Shown here one piece after another: positions 1 through 7,548 of a DNA stretch of 16,988 bases. Position 1 is the first letter of the stretch. The number at the start of each line of letters is the position of its first letter. The notes below the pieces were generated by a model, which saw only the letters and a program-made list of their open reading frames with translations, ran no database searches and was not told the DNA's origin. The position numbers and the translations under genes are program-made. The stretch comes from Enterobacteriaceae bacterium UBA3516 (GTDB lineage: Bacteria; Pseudomonadota; Gammaproteobacteria; Enterobacterales; Enterobacteriaceae), in assembly GCA_002377245.1 (NCBI GenBank), contig DFPL01000199.1:29855-46842 (forward strand), read 5' to 3'.

Positions 1-353
1 TTTCCGGTGAAGGCTACCACATCGAACCGGCAATCCACAGTATCAAAACTCCCATTATGCCGGGCGAGCCAGTATCGGGCGGTATGCAGTAATTTACGTT
101 GTTTGGACGGGGTAACGCTACCGGCCGCGCCGCCAAAAAGAGACGATTTACGGTAGCGCACTTCCACAAAAACCGTTGTGGCATTGTCCTGCATTATCAG
201 GTCAATCTCGCCGCCTCTGTCACGAACATTCGCGGCGATAAAACGCATTCCTTTGCTCTCAAGCCAGCAACGCGCGCGGGCTTCCCACGCGTCGCCGGTC
301 TGTTTACGGGTCAACTGGCCGGGACGATTTGCCCCTGCTGGTATTTGAGCCAT
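1..353 (-). CDS. yraN: YraN, UPF0102 nuclease-fold protein (3' end cut by window edge)
   Basis: Reading leftward from the ATG at 353, this frame gives about 117 residues and runs off the window without a stop; E. coli YraN has about 131, so only the C-terminal tail is missing. The N-terminal part has the family pattern TGDAWEARA...WLE, then GGEIDLIM and VFVEVRYR, the acidic/basic arrangement of a restriction-endonuclease-like (Holliday-resolvase-like) fold. A further conserved block, VDCRFDVVAF, lies near the edge. The molecular function of the family is not established, so no reaction is claimed. The first 43 bases overlap the end of lpoA in another frame, which suggests translational coupling. 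Identification rests on recalled similarity to E. coli YraN and on its position after lpoA. Confidence 0.93.
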   Translation of the reverse strand, partial: MAQIPAGANRPGQLTRKQTGDAWEARARCWLESKGMRFIAANVRDRGGEIDLIMQDNATTVFVEVRYRKSSLFGGAAGSVTPSKQRKLLHTARYWLARHNGSFDTVDCRFDVVAFTG

Positions 354-2410
354 GATAACTTCCTGTTAATCACACAATCCTGGGTGGCGGTGAGATCGCC
401 GGTATTGCCGTTAATTTCAAAGCCAGGCACCTGACGCATTTGCGAGAAATGATTCGCCAGCGTCCAGGCATCGGCACCCATTGCATAAAGACGCGCCAGT
501 GAATAGTCGTTATTGACGCGGCTTAATGCTTCTTGCATCAGGGCCGGGTTGCTGCCAGCCAGCATCGGAATCTCGCTGAACTGTAATCCTTCCATCTCCA
601 GACGGAAGTCCGGGCCTGCTCCGCCCTGAGCGCTGCGTGAACTGGCATAAAGGATAATCCCGCTTTGACTGCCGGTACGCATGGCGATCATCGGTTTAAT
701 GAGCGCCATCTCATCCTGGGTGGCAACAATATAGACGCCATCCACTTTACCGCCACCGCTAATTTGCGCATCCGTTGGCGGAGCCGGGATAGTCAGACCG
801 CCAATGGTCACGCCTTGTTGTTGAGGCAGGCTGGCCGATACCGGGCTGCCGGTCATGGCAATGCCCGAACCGCCGTTAATGCCCATTTTCAGCTCAGCCG
901 TTGAGCCTAATTTTTGTTGCAGAACGATGCCGCCGCCGAGTTTTTGCCACTCTTCGGCAAACGCCGTGGTCACACGATCGCCAAGCGCGCTGCGCGGCAC
1001 CAGCAGCAGCGGTGACTGACGGCCTTGATCACGCATATGGCGTGCTGCATCACGGGCTTCATCTTCCGGGGAAAGCGCGTAGTAACAGATATTTACTCTG
1101 TTCTCGACCTTTTCGGGCTGGTTCAGCGCCAGCACGTTGAGGGTCGTCTGGCTACGCATCAACTCTTCGACATGGTTTTTCAGCAACGGGCCAACCACGA
1201 TGCTGGCGCCGTCCTGCTGAACCTGGTTGAGGATTTGATTCATCGGCTGACTGCTGGTGTCGTAAATTTTCAGCGACGCCGAGGTATTGGCGGGCGCTGT
1301 CGCCACACCCGGCGTGGCTGCCGGTTGAGGGGCCGGGGCGGCAGTCGCTGGCTCAGCGGGGGCGTTCTGAACTGGCGTCGCGTTTTGTTCCGTTTGCTGC
1401 GCCTGTGGTGCGGTCACCGGCTCTTGCGTTTGTGGGCTCGTGAGATCGTTAACGTTGGTTTGCGATGGGCTAACCACATCGGTGGTGGTATTCACGTTTG
1501 CTGCCTGGGCAGACTGGACGGGAACGGCAGGACCAGAAACGGGCGTCGCGCCATTTTTCGCTGCCTCAAAGCCTTGTTGGATAGCGCGCCCAAAAACGGC
1601 AGCCTGGCCATTCAACGGCAGGAGCAGGGCGATTTGATTCACCGACGCCGGGCGGAAGTTCTGCACATTCGCCAGTTGGCTCGGCAGCATCAGGGCACCC
1701 GGATTGCGCGGATAACGCTGTTGCCAGTCAGCGATGCCGGCTTTAAGCATATTCGGATCGTTGCGGTTATCGAACCAGACGCGTTGCAGATCCAGCCAGC
1801 CTTGCAGCACATTCTCGTCAGCATTGATCACCAGCGTCTTCGCTTCATCAGGTGACATTGCAGAGAGGGCCTGCCAGGTCGCATCGATATTCTTCTGTTT
1901 TTCCGCCGCGGTGGTGAGCAACGGTTGCTGGGCAATCAACGCGCGGAAGAGTGTTAAAGAGGGTCTGCCCTGCGAGGCGGTAATGCCAATTTGCCAGTAA
2001 CGCGCCTGCTGATTGTTATCAAGACTGGTGGGATCGAGATTCGCCAGCAGCGCCTGTGCGCCCTGAACATCTTTCTGCGACAGCTTAAGCTCGGCGGCCA
2101 GAAGCGATTGTTCACGGCGTTGGGTATCGTCCAGATTCTGCGGAAGCTGGGCAAACAGTTCGCTCGCGTGCTGAGTTTTGCCCTCTTTAATCAGTGCACG
2201 AATGGCGAGTAATTGCCAGTTGGTCTTGCTATCATCTGCGCTTTGCTGCATCTGGTGCAGGTAGTAACCCGAATCGGCCTGCGCGCTGCCCTGCATATGT
2301 GCATCGCTCTGGTCATGAGTTTGGGTGCCGCAGCCTGCGAACAGCAGAGCGGCCAGCACGACAGGCAGGCAGCGCAAGGCTTTTGAACGTAGAAATGTAG
2401 AGGGTAGCAT
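311..2410 (-). CDS. lpoA: LpoA, outer-membrane lipoprotein activator of penicillin-binding protein 1A
   Basis: LpoA is anchored in the inner leaflet of the outer membrane and spans the periplasm to stimulate the transpeptidase activity of PBP1A (MrcA) during peptidoglycan synthesis. The ATG at 2410 is chosen because it begins a normal lipoprotein signal (MLPSTFLRSK, hydrophobic core, LLFAGC with Cys27 as the lipidated residue). The frame stays open to 2473, but the extra 21 residues would spoil the signal peptide. The product is 699 residues against 678 recalled for E. coli. Residues 30-250 are the TPR-like helical N domain; from about 257 the periplasmic-binding-protein-like C domain begins (IALLLPLNGQAAVFG). 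It is interrupted at about 287-378 by a Pro/Ala/Gln/Thr-rich, probably disordered stretch and resumes at LKIYDTSSQP. It overlaps yraN by 43 bp and is divergent from rsmI. Confidence 0.96.
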   Translation of the reverse strand: MLPSTFLRSKALRCLPVVLAALLFAGCGTQTHDQSDAHMQGSAQADSGYYLHQMQQSADDSKTNWQLLAIRALIKEGKTQHASELFAQLPQNLDDTQRREQSLLAAELKLSQKDVQGAQALLANLDPTSLDNNQQARYWQIGITASQGRPSLTLFRALIAQQPLLTTAAEKQKNIDATWQALSAMSPDEAKTLVINADENVLQGWLDLQRVWFDNRNDPNMLKAGIADWQQRYPRNPGALMLPSQLANVQNFRPASVNQIALLLPLNGQAAVFGRAIQQGFEAAKNGATPVSGPAVPVQSAQAANVNTTTDVVSPSQTNVNDLTSPQTQEPVTAPQAQQTEQNATPVQNAPAEPATAAPAPQPAATPGVATAPANTSASLKIYDTSSQPMNQILNQVQQDGASIVVGPLLKNHVEELMRSQTTLNVLALNQPEKVENRVNICYYALSPEDEARDAARHMRDQGRQSPLLLVPRSALGDRVTTAFAEEWQKLGGGIVLQQKLGSTAELKMGINGGSGIAMTGSPVSASLPQQQGVTIGGLTIPAPPTDAQISGGGKVDGVYIVATQDEMALIKPMIAMRTGSQSGIILYASSRSAQGGAGPDFRLEMEGLQFSEIPMLAGSNPALMQEALSRVNNDYSLARLYAMGADAWTLANHFSQMRQVPGFEINGNTGDLTATQDCVINRKLSWLKYQQGQIVPAS

Positions 2411-2472
2411 TCTGTATCCAGTGATATTTTTTACGCAATGCTCAATATTAAATCGGCAATACGGATAGAACA
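2411..2472. promoter_or_regulatory. Divergent lpoA/rsmI spacer
   Basis: These 62 bp separate the lpoA and rsmI start codons, so both 5' signals must lie here or inside the opposite gene. The middle is AT-rich (for example AATATTAAAT at about 2446-2455), as expected of promoter DNA. I could not assign -35/-10 pairs with good spacing on either strand, so only the region is called. Confidence 0.4.
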
Positions 2473-3336
2473 ATGAAACAACACGAATCAGCGGACAATT
2501 CTCAGGGCCAGCTCTATATTGTCCCTACGCCCATTGGCAATCTGGGGGATATCACCCAGCGTGCGCTCACCGTATTGCAGGATGTTGATCTGATTGCCGC
2601 AGAGGATACCCGCCATACCGGATTATTGCTCCAGCATTTTGCCATCAATGCGCGTCTGTTCGCGCTTCACGATCACAACGAGCAACAAAAAGCCGATACT
2701 TTGGTGGCAAAGCTGAAAGAGGGGCAAAACATTGCCCTGGTGTCCGATGCAGGTACGCCGCTGATTAATGATCCTGGCTATCATCTGGTACGTACCTGCC
2801 GTGAAGCGGGTATCCGTGTCGTGCCACTACCCGGCCCTTGTGCCGCCATTGCTGCGCTTAGCGCTGCTGGTTTGCCGTCCGACCGTTTCTGCTACGAAGG
2901 TTTTTTACCCGCCAAATCGAAAGGTCGCCGTGATGCCTTGCAAGCACTGGAAACTGAACCGCGTACGCTAATTTTTTATGAATCCACTCACCGACTGTTG
3001 GAAAGCCTGGAAGATATCGTCACGGTGCTGGGTGAGGCGCGTTACGTCGTTCTGGCCCGTGAGCTGACTAAAACCTGGGAATCCATTTACGGTGCCCCGG
3101 TTGGCGAACTGCTGGCGTGGGTCAAAGAGGATGAGAACCGTCGCAAAGGCGAGATGGTTCTCATCGTCGAAGGGCACAAAGCACAGGAAGAAGCGCTGCC
3201 TGCCGATGCGCTGCGTACGCTGGCTTTGCTTCAGGCAGAGTTGCCTTTAAAAAAAGCAGCAGCACTGGCAGCGGAAATTCACGGCGTGAAGAAGAATGCA
3301 CTCTATAAGTACGCACTGGAGCAGCAGGGCGAGTAA
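2473..3336 (+). CDS. rsmI: RsmI, 16S rRNA (cytidine-1402 2'-O)-methyltransferase
   Basis: RsmI uses S-adenosylmethionine to 2'-O-methylate C1402 of 16S rRNA in the decoding centre; RsmH supplies the N4 methyl on the same base. The 287-residue product matches the family length. Tetrapyrrole-methylase fold motifs are clear: VPTPIGNLGDIT (17-28), AAEDTRHT (42-49), the SAM-binding loop VSDAGTPLINDPG (90-102) and PGPCAAIAALSAAGL (120-134). The C-terminal GVKKNALYKYAL is typical of RsmI. The ATG at 2473 gives an N-terminus (MKQHESADNSQGQLYIVPTP) almost the same as E. coli RsmI; the ribosome-binding site before it is weak (GGATAG). It is divergent from lpoA, as in E. coli, and convergent with gatR. 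Confidence 0.97.
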   Translation: MKQHESADNSQGQLYIVPTPIGNLGDITQRALTVLQDVDLIAAEDTRHTGLLLQHFAINARLFALHDHNEQQKADTLVAKLKEGQNIALVSDAGTPLINDPGYHLVRTCREAGIRVVPLPGPCAAIAALSAAGLPSDRFCYEGFLPAKSKGRRDALQALETEPRTLIFYESTHRLLESLEDIVTVLGEARYVVLARELTKTWESIYGAPVGELLAWVKEDENRRKGEMVLIVEGHKAQEEALPADALRTLALLQAELPLKKAAALAAEIHGVKKNALYKYALEQQGE

Positions 3337-3354
3337 ATCATAGAACGTGATTAG

Positions 3355-3384
3355 TCAGCCATGTTTTATAGATGACATGGCTGA
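3355..3384. terminator. Hairpin between convergent rsmI and gatR
   Basis: TCAGCCATG at 3355-3363 and CATGGCTGA at 3376-3384 form a perfect 9-bp inverted repeat with a 12-base AT-rich loop. It sits in the 68-bp gap between the rsmI stop (3336) and the gatR stop (3405), where a bidirectional terminator is expected. Neither side has a proper T tract, so efficiency as an intrinsic terminator is doubtful. Confidence 0.45.
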
Positions 3385-3404
3385 GCTCTATGACGGCTAT
3401 CGCA

Positions 3405-4178
3405 TCATACGATGACGACGTCTTTACCCATTTTTCCCAGTGCTGCTCTGTCTTTATCACCAATCCCTTCGTCTGTTATGACGACGTCAATTTGCGCCAT
3501 GGGCAGCACCTGATTAAATCCACGGCGATTAAACTTACTGGCATCCAGCACGGCGACAACCTTATGCGCCGCTGCTGCCATCACGCTGCTGATGGAGTAA
3601 CCTTCGTTAAAGGTGGTGATGCCGTTGGTGGTGTCAATGCCATCTGCCCCGACGAACATTATGTCTGCGCTGATCCCCTGCAAAGAGCGTTCGGCAATAG
3701 TGCCATGCATCGAGTGGGTTTTATGGCGCACCGTACCGCCGCATACCACCAGGGTGATGTCTTTATTTTCTGAGAGGGCAAAGGCGGCAGGAAGATTATT
3801 CGTGATAACGGTAATGTTGGCTTTCTTCGCCAGCGCCTCAGCGATGAGCATCGTCGTGCTACCGCTGTCCAGAATAATTGTCATTCCTTCTTCAATCATG
3901 GCTGCCGCCGCCTGCGCTATCCGCTTTTTCGGATCGCTGGCCAGTTTATAGCGGTCTTCCAGCGTCACTTCCTGATTATCACTCTCCATCATGTGCGTGC
4001 CGGGTTTTGCAGCACCACCGTGAAAGCGCGTCACCAGCCCCTTCTCTTCCAGTAAACGCAGGTCCGCCCGGATGGTCACTTCAGAAGTACCAAAGGTATT
4101 CGAAAGGTCGATAACCAGTACGCTTCCCTGGGCATTCACCAGTTCGACGATTTTGTTCCTTCGCTCAAATGAGTTCAT
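3405..4178 (-). CDS. gatR: GatR, DeoR-family repressor of the galactitol operon
   Basis: This 257-residue protein has the two-domain DeoR layout. An N-terminal winged helix-turn-helix (about 5-56) carries the family signature TIRADLRLLEEKGLVTRFHG, and a C-terminal sugar-phosphate-sensing domain includes DSGSTTM, FVGADGID and LDASKFNRRG. Sequence recall and position right after gatD point to GatR rather than AgaR. The gene is complete here; in E. coli K-12 gatR is interrupted by an insertion sequence. It is separated from gatD by 110 bp that hold a hairpin, candidate operators and a plausible promoter, so it is probably expressed from its own autoregulated promoter as well as by read-through. 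The inducer is likely a galactitol-derived phosphate, but the sequence does not show this. Confidence 0.92.
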   Translation of the reverse strand: MNSFERRNKIVELVNAQGSVLVIDLSNTFGTSEVTIRADLRLLEEKGLVTRFHGGAAKPGTHMMESDNQEVTLEDRYKLASDPKKRIAQAAAAMIEEGMTIILDSGSTTMLIAEALAKKANITVITNNLPAAFALSENKDITLVVCGGTVRHKTHSMHGTIAERSLQGISADIMFVGADGIDTTNGITTFNEGYSISSVMAAAAHKVVAVLDASKFNRRGFNQVLPMAQIDVVITDEGIGDKDRAALGKMGKDVVIV

Positions 4179-4207
4179 ATTGATTTGCCTGAGAATTAAC
4201 TGCTGAT

Positions 4208-4236
4208 AGTGTAATCGAAGGATTGTGAAAGTTGAA
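4208..4236 (-). promoter_or_regulatory. Candidate gatR promoter
   Basis: On the minus strand TTCAAC (complement of 4231-4236) lies exactly 17 bp before TACACT (complement of 4208-4213), giving a transcript start near 4201 and a leader of about 20 nt before the gatR ATG. The two boxes match the sigma-70 consensus at only 3/6 and 4/6 positions, so this is plausible rather than certain. The -35 box sits inside the loop and arm of an inverted repeat built on GAAAG/CTTTC. Confidence 0.45.
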
Positions 4237-4253
4237 CGCTAACTTTCGAAAGT
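4227..4253. promoter_or_regulatory. Candidate GatR operator upstream of gatR
   Basis: Two nested inverted repeats are seen: GAAAGTT (4227-4233) with AACTTTC (4241-4247), and the perfect 12-bp palindrome ACTTTCGAAAGT (4242-4253). The same CTTTCG/CGAAAG core recurs in the gatY upstream region and I noted no such cluster elsewhere in the window. The site overlaps the proposed gatR -35 box, which suits negative autoregulation. The assignment to GatR is inferred from sharing between the two gat promoters. Confidence 0.6.
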
Positions 4254-4259
4254 AAATGT

Positions 4260-4282
4260 GAGCCAGCTCAGGTTGCTGGCTC
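4260..4282 (-). terminator. Hairpin after gatD
   Basis: GAGCCAGC (4260-4267) pairs perfectly with GCTGGCTC (4275-4282) around a 7-base loop, just downstream of the gatD stop codon. On the gat transcript the stem is followed by only a broken U tract (ACATTTAC), so it probably acts as a partial terminator or 3'-end stabiliser that reduces read-through into gatR. Confidence 0.5.
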
Positions 4283-4288
4283 CTTCAT

Positions 4289-5332
4289 TTAGCCGAGCTG
4301 GAGCAGGATTTTTCCTTGCATGGGCGCGCCATTCAGCGCTTGTACCGCCTGAGCATAGCTTTCCGGTCCACCACGATGAGCGATAAGAGGGTCGAGCTTC
4401 AAACGTTTTTCCGTTAACAGTCGCGTGGCCGTTTCCCATTCCTCGCCAGGCCACGGGCCGGAATAGTTCATCCAACTGCCCAGCACGGCCAATTCTTTAC
4501 GCAAAATTTGCCCGAATACGGCGGCAGTCAGCGTCAGATCATGATGCAGTGTTCCCACAAGCGCCAATTGGGCGCGTGGCCCTGCCATTTCAATTGCCAG
4601 AGAGACGGTTTGGGGCGCACCGGCGGTTTCCAGCACCAACTGGTCGAAGCGATTTTCAGAAAGCTGTTCCTGAATCTGAGATGCGCTCATTTCGCGGCTG
4701 TTAAAGGTAAAGGTGGCTCCCATCTGCCTTGCAAGCGTCAGTTTTTCCGGGTTGATGTCAATTGCCGTTACGCTTTTTGCCCCCAGGGCCAGTGCGCATT
4801 GCATTGCCAACAAGCCAATGGTGCCGGCACCGACAATCACCACGTTTTTATCCGCACACCCTCCCGCAAGATGGAAAGCATGCAGGCCGACGGTAATCGG
4901 TTCGATAAACGCACCATCTTCGATGGTCATTTTTTCGGGCAGGCGGTAGAGATTTGCGCGGCGTACCACAACGTATTCGGCGTTGCCGCCGTCGCTGCGT
5001 GAACCGACAAACTGGTAGCGCTTGCACAACGAAAAGTATTGTTTGCGGCACTCCGGGCAATCGAAGCACGGGAGTAGAGGCACACAGGCGACGGCATCGC
5101 CCACGTTAAGATCGTTAACCTGTTTGCCGCAGTCCTCCACATAGCCACTGAATTCATGCCCAAGGGTAATCGGGTAGAAATGTGCGCCATTAGCAAAAAT
5201 GCGTGGAATATCAGAACCACATAAGCCGGAACTGACAACCCTGACTTTGACGTCATCATCATGTTGTAGCTGGGGTTCAGGGCGCTCTTCAACGCGCACG
5301 TTTCCCTCAGCGTGAATAACCACTGATTTCAT
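4289..5332 (-). CDS. gatD: GatD, galactitol-1-phosphate 5-dehydrogenase
   Basis: GatD oxidises galactitol-1-phosphate to D-tagatose-6-phosphate with NAD+. The 347-residue sequence is a zinc-dependent medium-chain dehydrogenase. Catalytic-zinc positions Cys38 (SGLCGSD), His59-Glu60 (GHEFSG) and Glu144 are present. The four structural-zinc cysteines are at 89, 92, 95 and 103. The Rossmann motif GAGTIG is at 168-173, with Asp192 at the end of the next strand for NAD ribose binding. The start at 5332 matches the E. coli N-terminus (MKSVV) and has GGAGAG a few bases upstream. It is the last structural gene of the operon, 45 bp after gatC, with a strong hairpin in that gap. Confidence 0.96.
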   Translation of the reverse strand: MKSVVIHAEGNVRVEERPEPQLQHDDDVKVRVVSSGLCGSDIPRIFANGAHFYPITLGHEFSGYVEDCGKQVNDLNVGDAVACVPLLPCFDCPECRKQYFSLCKRYQFVGSRSDGGNAEYVVVRRANLYRLPEKMTIEDGAFIEPITVGLHAFHLAGGCADKNVVIVGAGTIGLLAMQCALALGAKSVTAIDINPEKLTLARQMGATFTFNSREMSASQIQEQLSENRFDQLVLETAGAPQTVSLAIEMAGPRAQLALVGTLHHDLTLTAAVFGQILRKELAVLGSWMNYSGPWPGEEWETATRLLTEKRLKLDPLIAHRGGPESYAQAVQALNGAPMQGKILLQLG

Positions 5333-5353
5333 AACACTCTCCAGGAATGAAAG

Positions 5354-5373
5354 CGGGGAGCGAAGGCTCCCCG
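5354..5373 (-). other. GC-rich intercistronic stem-loop between gatC and gatD
   Basis: CGGGGAGC (5354-5361) and GCTCCCCG (5366-5373) form an 8-bp perfect stem with a 4-base loop, filling most of the 45-bp gatC-gatD gap. On the gat mRNA it is followed by CTTTCATTCC, which is not a real U tract, and then by the gatD ribosome-binding site. It more likely protects the upstream message or tunes gatD expression than ends transcription. Confidence 0.6.
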
Positions 5374-5377
5374 AGGA

Positions 5378-6751
5378 TCAGGATGAGACCTGAGTTTGCT
5401 GCGCGAGGGCGGCTTTTTCTGCCGTGGTAAAATTACGCGCTCTGCGCCAGGTCAGCAGGACACCCGCCAGATAAATCGCACCAATAACCGCGAAACCGAC
5501 CATGTTCTGCCAGGTAAAAAGCTGGATGAGAAGCCAGGTAATCGGAGACCCGCCCTGGTCCATTGATGCCACCATCCCACCGGCTTTCAATGCGCCAGCA
5601 TTAGCAGCAAGCTGTGTGTGCAGGCCAATGGTCTGAGTGGCAATCCAAAGGGTAATGCTCATAATGATCACGCCGGAAATAAGCGTGCGGAACAAATTAC
5701 CCTGGTGCACCGCCACTGCCATGGCGACGAAGAAACCGATAGTGGCAAGATCGCCAAACGGCAGCACCTGATTTCCCGGGACCAGCACGGCGATTAAAAT
5801 GGTCAGCGGAATAAAAATCAGGCTCGCAGAGACCACGGAAGTGTGACCAAGCAGTAGCGCAGGATCGAGACCAATCAGGAACTCCTGGCTACCGAATTTT
5901 GCCTGCAGTCGTTTGCGGGCATGCTTAGCAATCGGAGTCAATCCATCCATGATCGGTTTGATGACTCGCGGCATCAGCAGCATGACGGCGGCGGTTTTGA
6001 CGGCCAGTTGCAGCACGCCTTTGGCGTCATAACCTGCCAGCAGACCGATCACAATGCCCATCACAAAGCCTACGGTTACCGGCTCACCAAAAGGGCCGAA
6101 GCGTTTCTGAATGTCGTCCGCGCTAAAGTGAATGCGATTGAGCCCTGGGATCTTTTCAATGATGGTATCTACCAGTACGGCAATCGGCCCCAGATAGGCG
6201 GAACTGCCGTGAGGGATCGCAATACCCTCCAGGCCGAAGAAGTCGCGGGTGTCTTTGGCAAACCAGTCGCCCAGTTTGTAGACGAAGGCCGCATGGGCCA
6301 CTACGCCCAGAATCCCAATCCAGTAAGACCCCGTGGCGAGATGCAGCATGGCGCCCGTAAAGGTCATATGCCAGATGTTCCAGATATCAACGTTGACCAC
6401 ACGGGTCATGCGCGTCACCAGCATCAGGACGTTAACCCCAATCGCAATCGGGATAGCAACAAGGGCAATTTGCGAAGCCCAGGTCATGGGCGAAGAACCC
6501 GGCCAGCCCACATCAATGACATGCAGGTTAATCTGGAACTGTTCGGCCATAGCTTTCGCTGCCGGGCCGATGGAGTCAAGCATCAGGCCGATAACCAGAC
6601 CGATCCCGACAAAACCGATACCGATATGCAAACCGGATTTAAAGCAGTCCCCGAGCTTCATCCCCAACAGCTTTGAAAAGATGATGATCACCAACGGCAG
6701 CATGACCGTTGGGCCTAAGTCGAGGATGTAGCGCATGATTTCGCTAAACAT
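5378..6751 (-). CDS. gatC: GatC, galactitol PTS permease EIIC
   Basis: GatC is the inner-membrane channel of the galactitol phosphotransferase system; galactitol crosses it and is phosphorylated by GatB to galactitol-1-phosphate. The protein is about 457 residues (E. coli 451) with many hydrophobic segments, for example LGPTVMLPLVIIIFS near the N-terminus and FGDLATIGFFVAMAVAV in the C-terminal half, plus conserved loops VGWPGSSPMTW and GLDPALLLGHTSVVSAS. The ATG at 6751 is chosen because it starts MFSEIMRYILDLGP as in E. coli and has GGGG (6759-6762) at good spacing, overlapping the gatB stop; a TTG at 6766 would add five residues. Only 4 bp separate it from gatB, so the two are translationally coupled. 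Confidence 0.96.
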   Translation of the reverse strand: MFSEIMRYILDLGPTVMLPLVIIIFSKLLGMKLGDCFKSGLHIGIGFVGIGLVIGLMLDSIGPAAKAMAEQFQINLHVIDVGWPGSSPMTWASQIALVAIPIAIGVNVLMLVTRMTRVVNVDIWNIWHMTFTGAMLHLATGSYWIGILGVVAHAAFVYKLGDWFAKDTRDFFGLEGIAIPHGSSAYLGPIAVLVDTIIEKIPGLNRIHFSADDIQKRFGPFGEPVTVGFVMGIVIGLLAGYDAKGVLQLAVKTAAVMLLMPRVIKPIMDGLTPIAKHARKRLQAKFGSQEFLIGLDPALLLGHTSVVSASLIFIPLTILIAVLVPGNQVLPFGDLATIGFFVAMAVAVHQGNLFRTLISGVIIMSITLWIATQTIGLHTQLAANAGALKAGGMVASMDQGGSPITWLLIQLFTWQNMVGFAVIGAIYLAGVLLTWRRARNFTTAEKAALAQQTQVSS

Positions 6752-6755
6752 GACG

Positions 6756-7040
6756 TTACCCCACAAGAATGGTCAGTATTTTTTGTTGCAGCGCTTCGAT
6801 GCCAACGCCGGAGATAAAAGGCATGCCGTGTACGACAGGAATATCGTCAAAGGTACGATCTACTTTTGCTGTTGTGCAGATAAGATCCGCACCGTCCATG
6901 TAGGTTTCGATTTCATTCACCCGACACTGCACCAGCTCAACGGTGATGTTGTTTGCTTCGCAGAGTTCACGGATCTCTTCGGCAGCCATGGTGGAGGTGG
7001 CAACCGCGCCTCCACAGGCGACAATTACTTTACGTTTCAT
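6756..7040 (-). CDS. gatB: GatB, galactitol PTS EIIB component
   Basis: This 94-residue cytoplasmic protein passes phosphate from GatA to the incoming galactitol. The active-site cysteine is Cys9 in VACGGAVATST, the P-loop-like phosphocysteine motif of EIIB domains. Length and sequence (MKRKVIVACGG..., QCRVNEIETYMDG, GMPFISGVGIEAL) match E. coli GatB closely. The ATG at 7040 has a good AAGGAG six bases upstream. It lies 26 bp after gatA and 4 bp before gatC. Confidence 0.97.
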   Translation of the reverse strand: MKRKVIVACGGAVATSTMAAEEIRELCEANNITVELVQCRVNEIETYMDGADLICTTAKVDRTFDDIPVVHGMPFISGVGIEALQQKILTILVG

Positions 7041-7066
7041 AGGGTACTCCTTTTATTATCAGTATC

Positions 7067-7534
7067 TTATAAAGCCAGGACGCAGCTTTCAGGCTCAAGG
7101 ACGGTTTCCCGAAATAACGTTGCCAGGCGCTCGGATGGCACACTTAACAACATTTCCAGCGTATTCGGGTTCTGTAGCTCACCAAACAGGCGGCGCAGGA
7201 GCTTAAGCTGCGCCGTAGGGTTCTCAACAATCAGGGCGATAATCAGTGAAACGGCAATTTCGCTGTCATCATCGGCCTGCTGAAATTTCACCGGTTTATC
7301 AGGACGGATCAAATAGATAGCGGCGGACTTCGCATGAACTGCTTCGCAGTGCGGAATTGCGACGGCGTGGCACTCAAGAGCGATGCCAGTCGGGTAGTTC
7401 GCTTCCCGCTCGATCAGCGCGGCCGGGTAGGTTGCATGGACTACACCTTTCGCCAGCATCTCTTCGCCAATATGCGTCAGCACCTGCTGGCGTGAGCTAA
7501 ATTCAATTCCGGTTCGGACAAAAAGTTGACTCAT
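7067..7534 (-). CDS. gatA: GatA, galactitol PTS EIIA component
   Basis: GatA accepts phosphate from HPr and hands it to Cys9 of GatB. The 155-residue protein (E. coli 150) is a fructose/mannitol-type EIIA, with the phosphorylated His62 in the conserved AIPHCEAVHA. The ATG at 7534 is chosen over upstream in-frame codons because it has GGAG at 7540-7543 with 5-base spacing and gives an N-terminus (MSQLFVRTGIEF) aligned with E. coli GatA. It follows the gatZ stop by 14 bp. The last few residues (LEPESCVLAL) differ from E. coli, as is usual for this tail. Confidence 0.96.
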   Translation of the reverse strand: MSQLFVRTGIEFSSRQQVLTHIGEEMLAKGVVHATYPAALIEREANYPTGIALECHAVAIPHCEAVHAKSAAIYLIRPDKPVKFQQADDDSEIAVSLIIALIVENPTAQLKLLRRLFGELQNPNTLEMLLSVPSERLATLFRETVLEPESCVLAL

Positions 7535-7548
7535 ATATTCTCCAGAAA

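Noticed and set aside
1025..1855. 276-codon open frame on the + strand opposite lpoA
   Set aside because: It lies wholly within the well-supported lpoA gene, has an Arg/His/Gly-rich composition typical of an antisense shadow, and resembles no family I know.
5921..6676. 251-codon open frame on the + strand opposite gatC
   Set aside because: It mirrors gatC codons, is rich in His, Gln and Asn, and has no recognisable domain.
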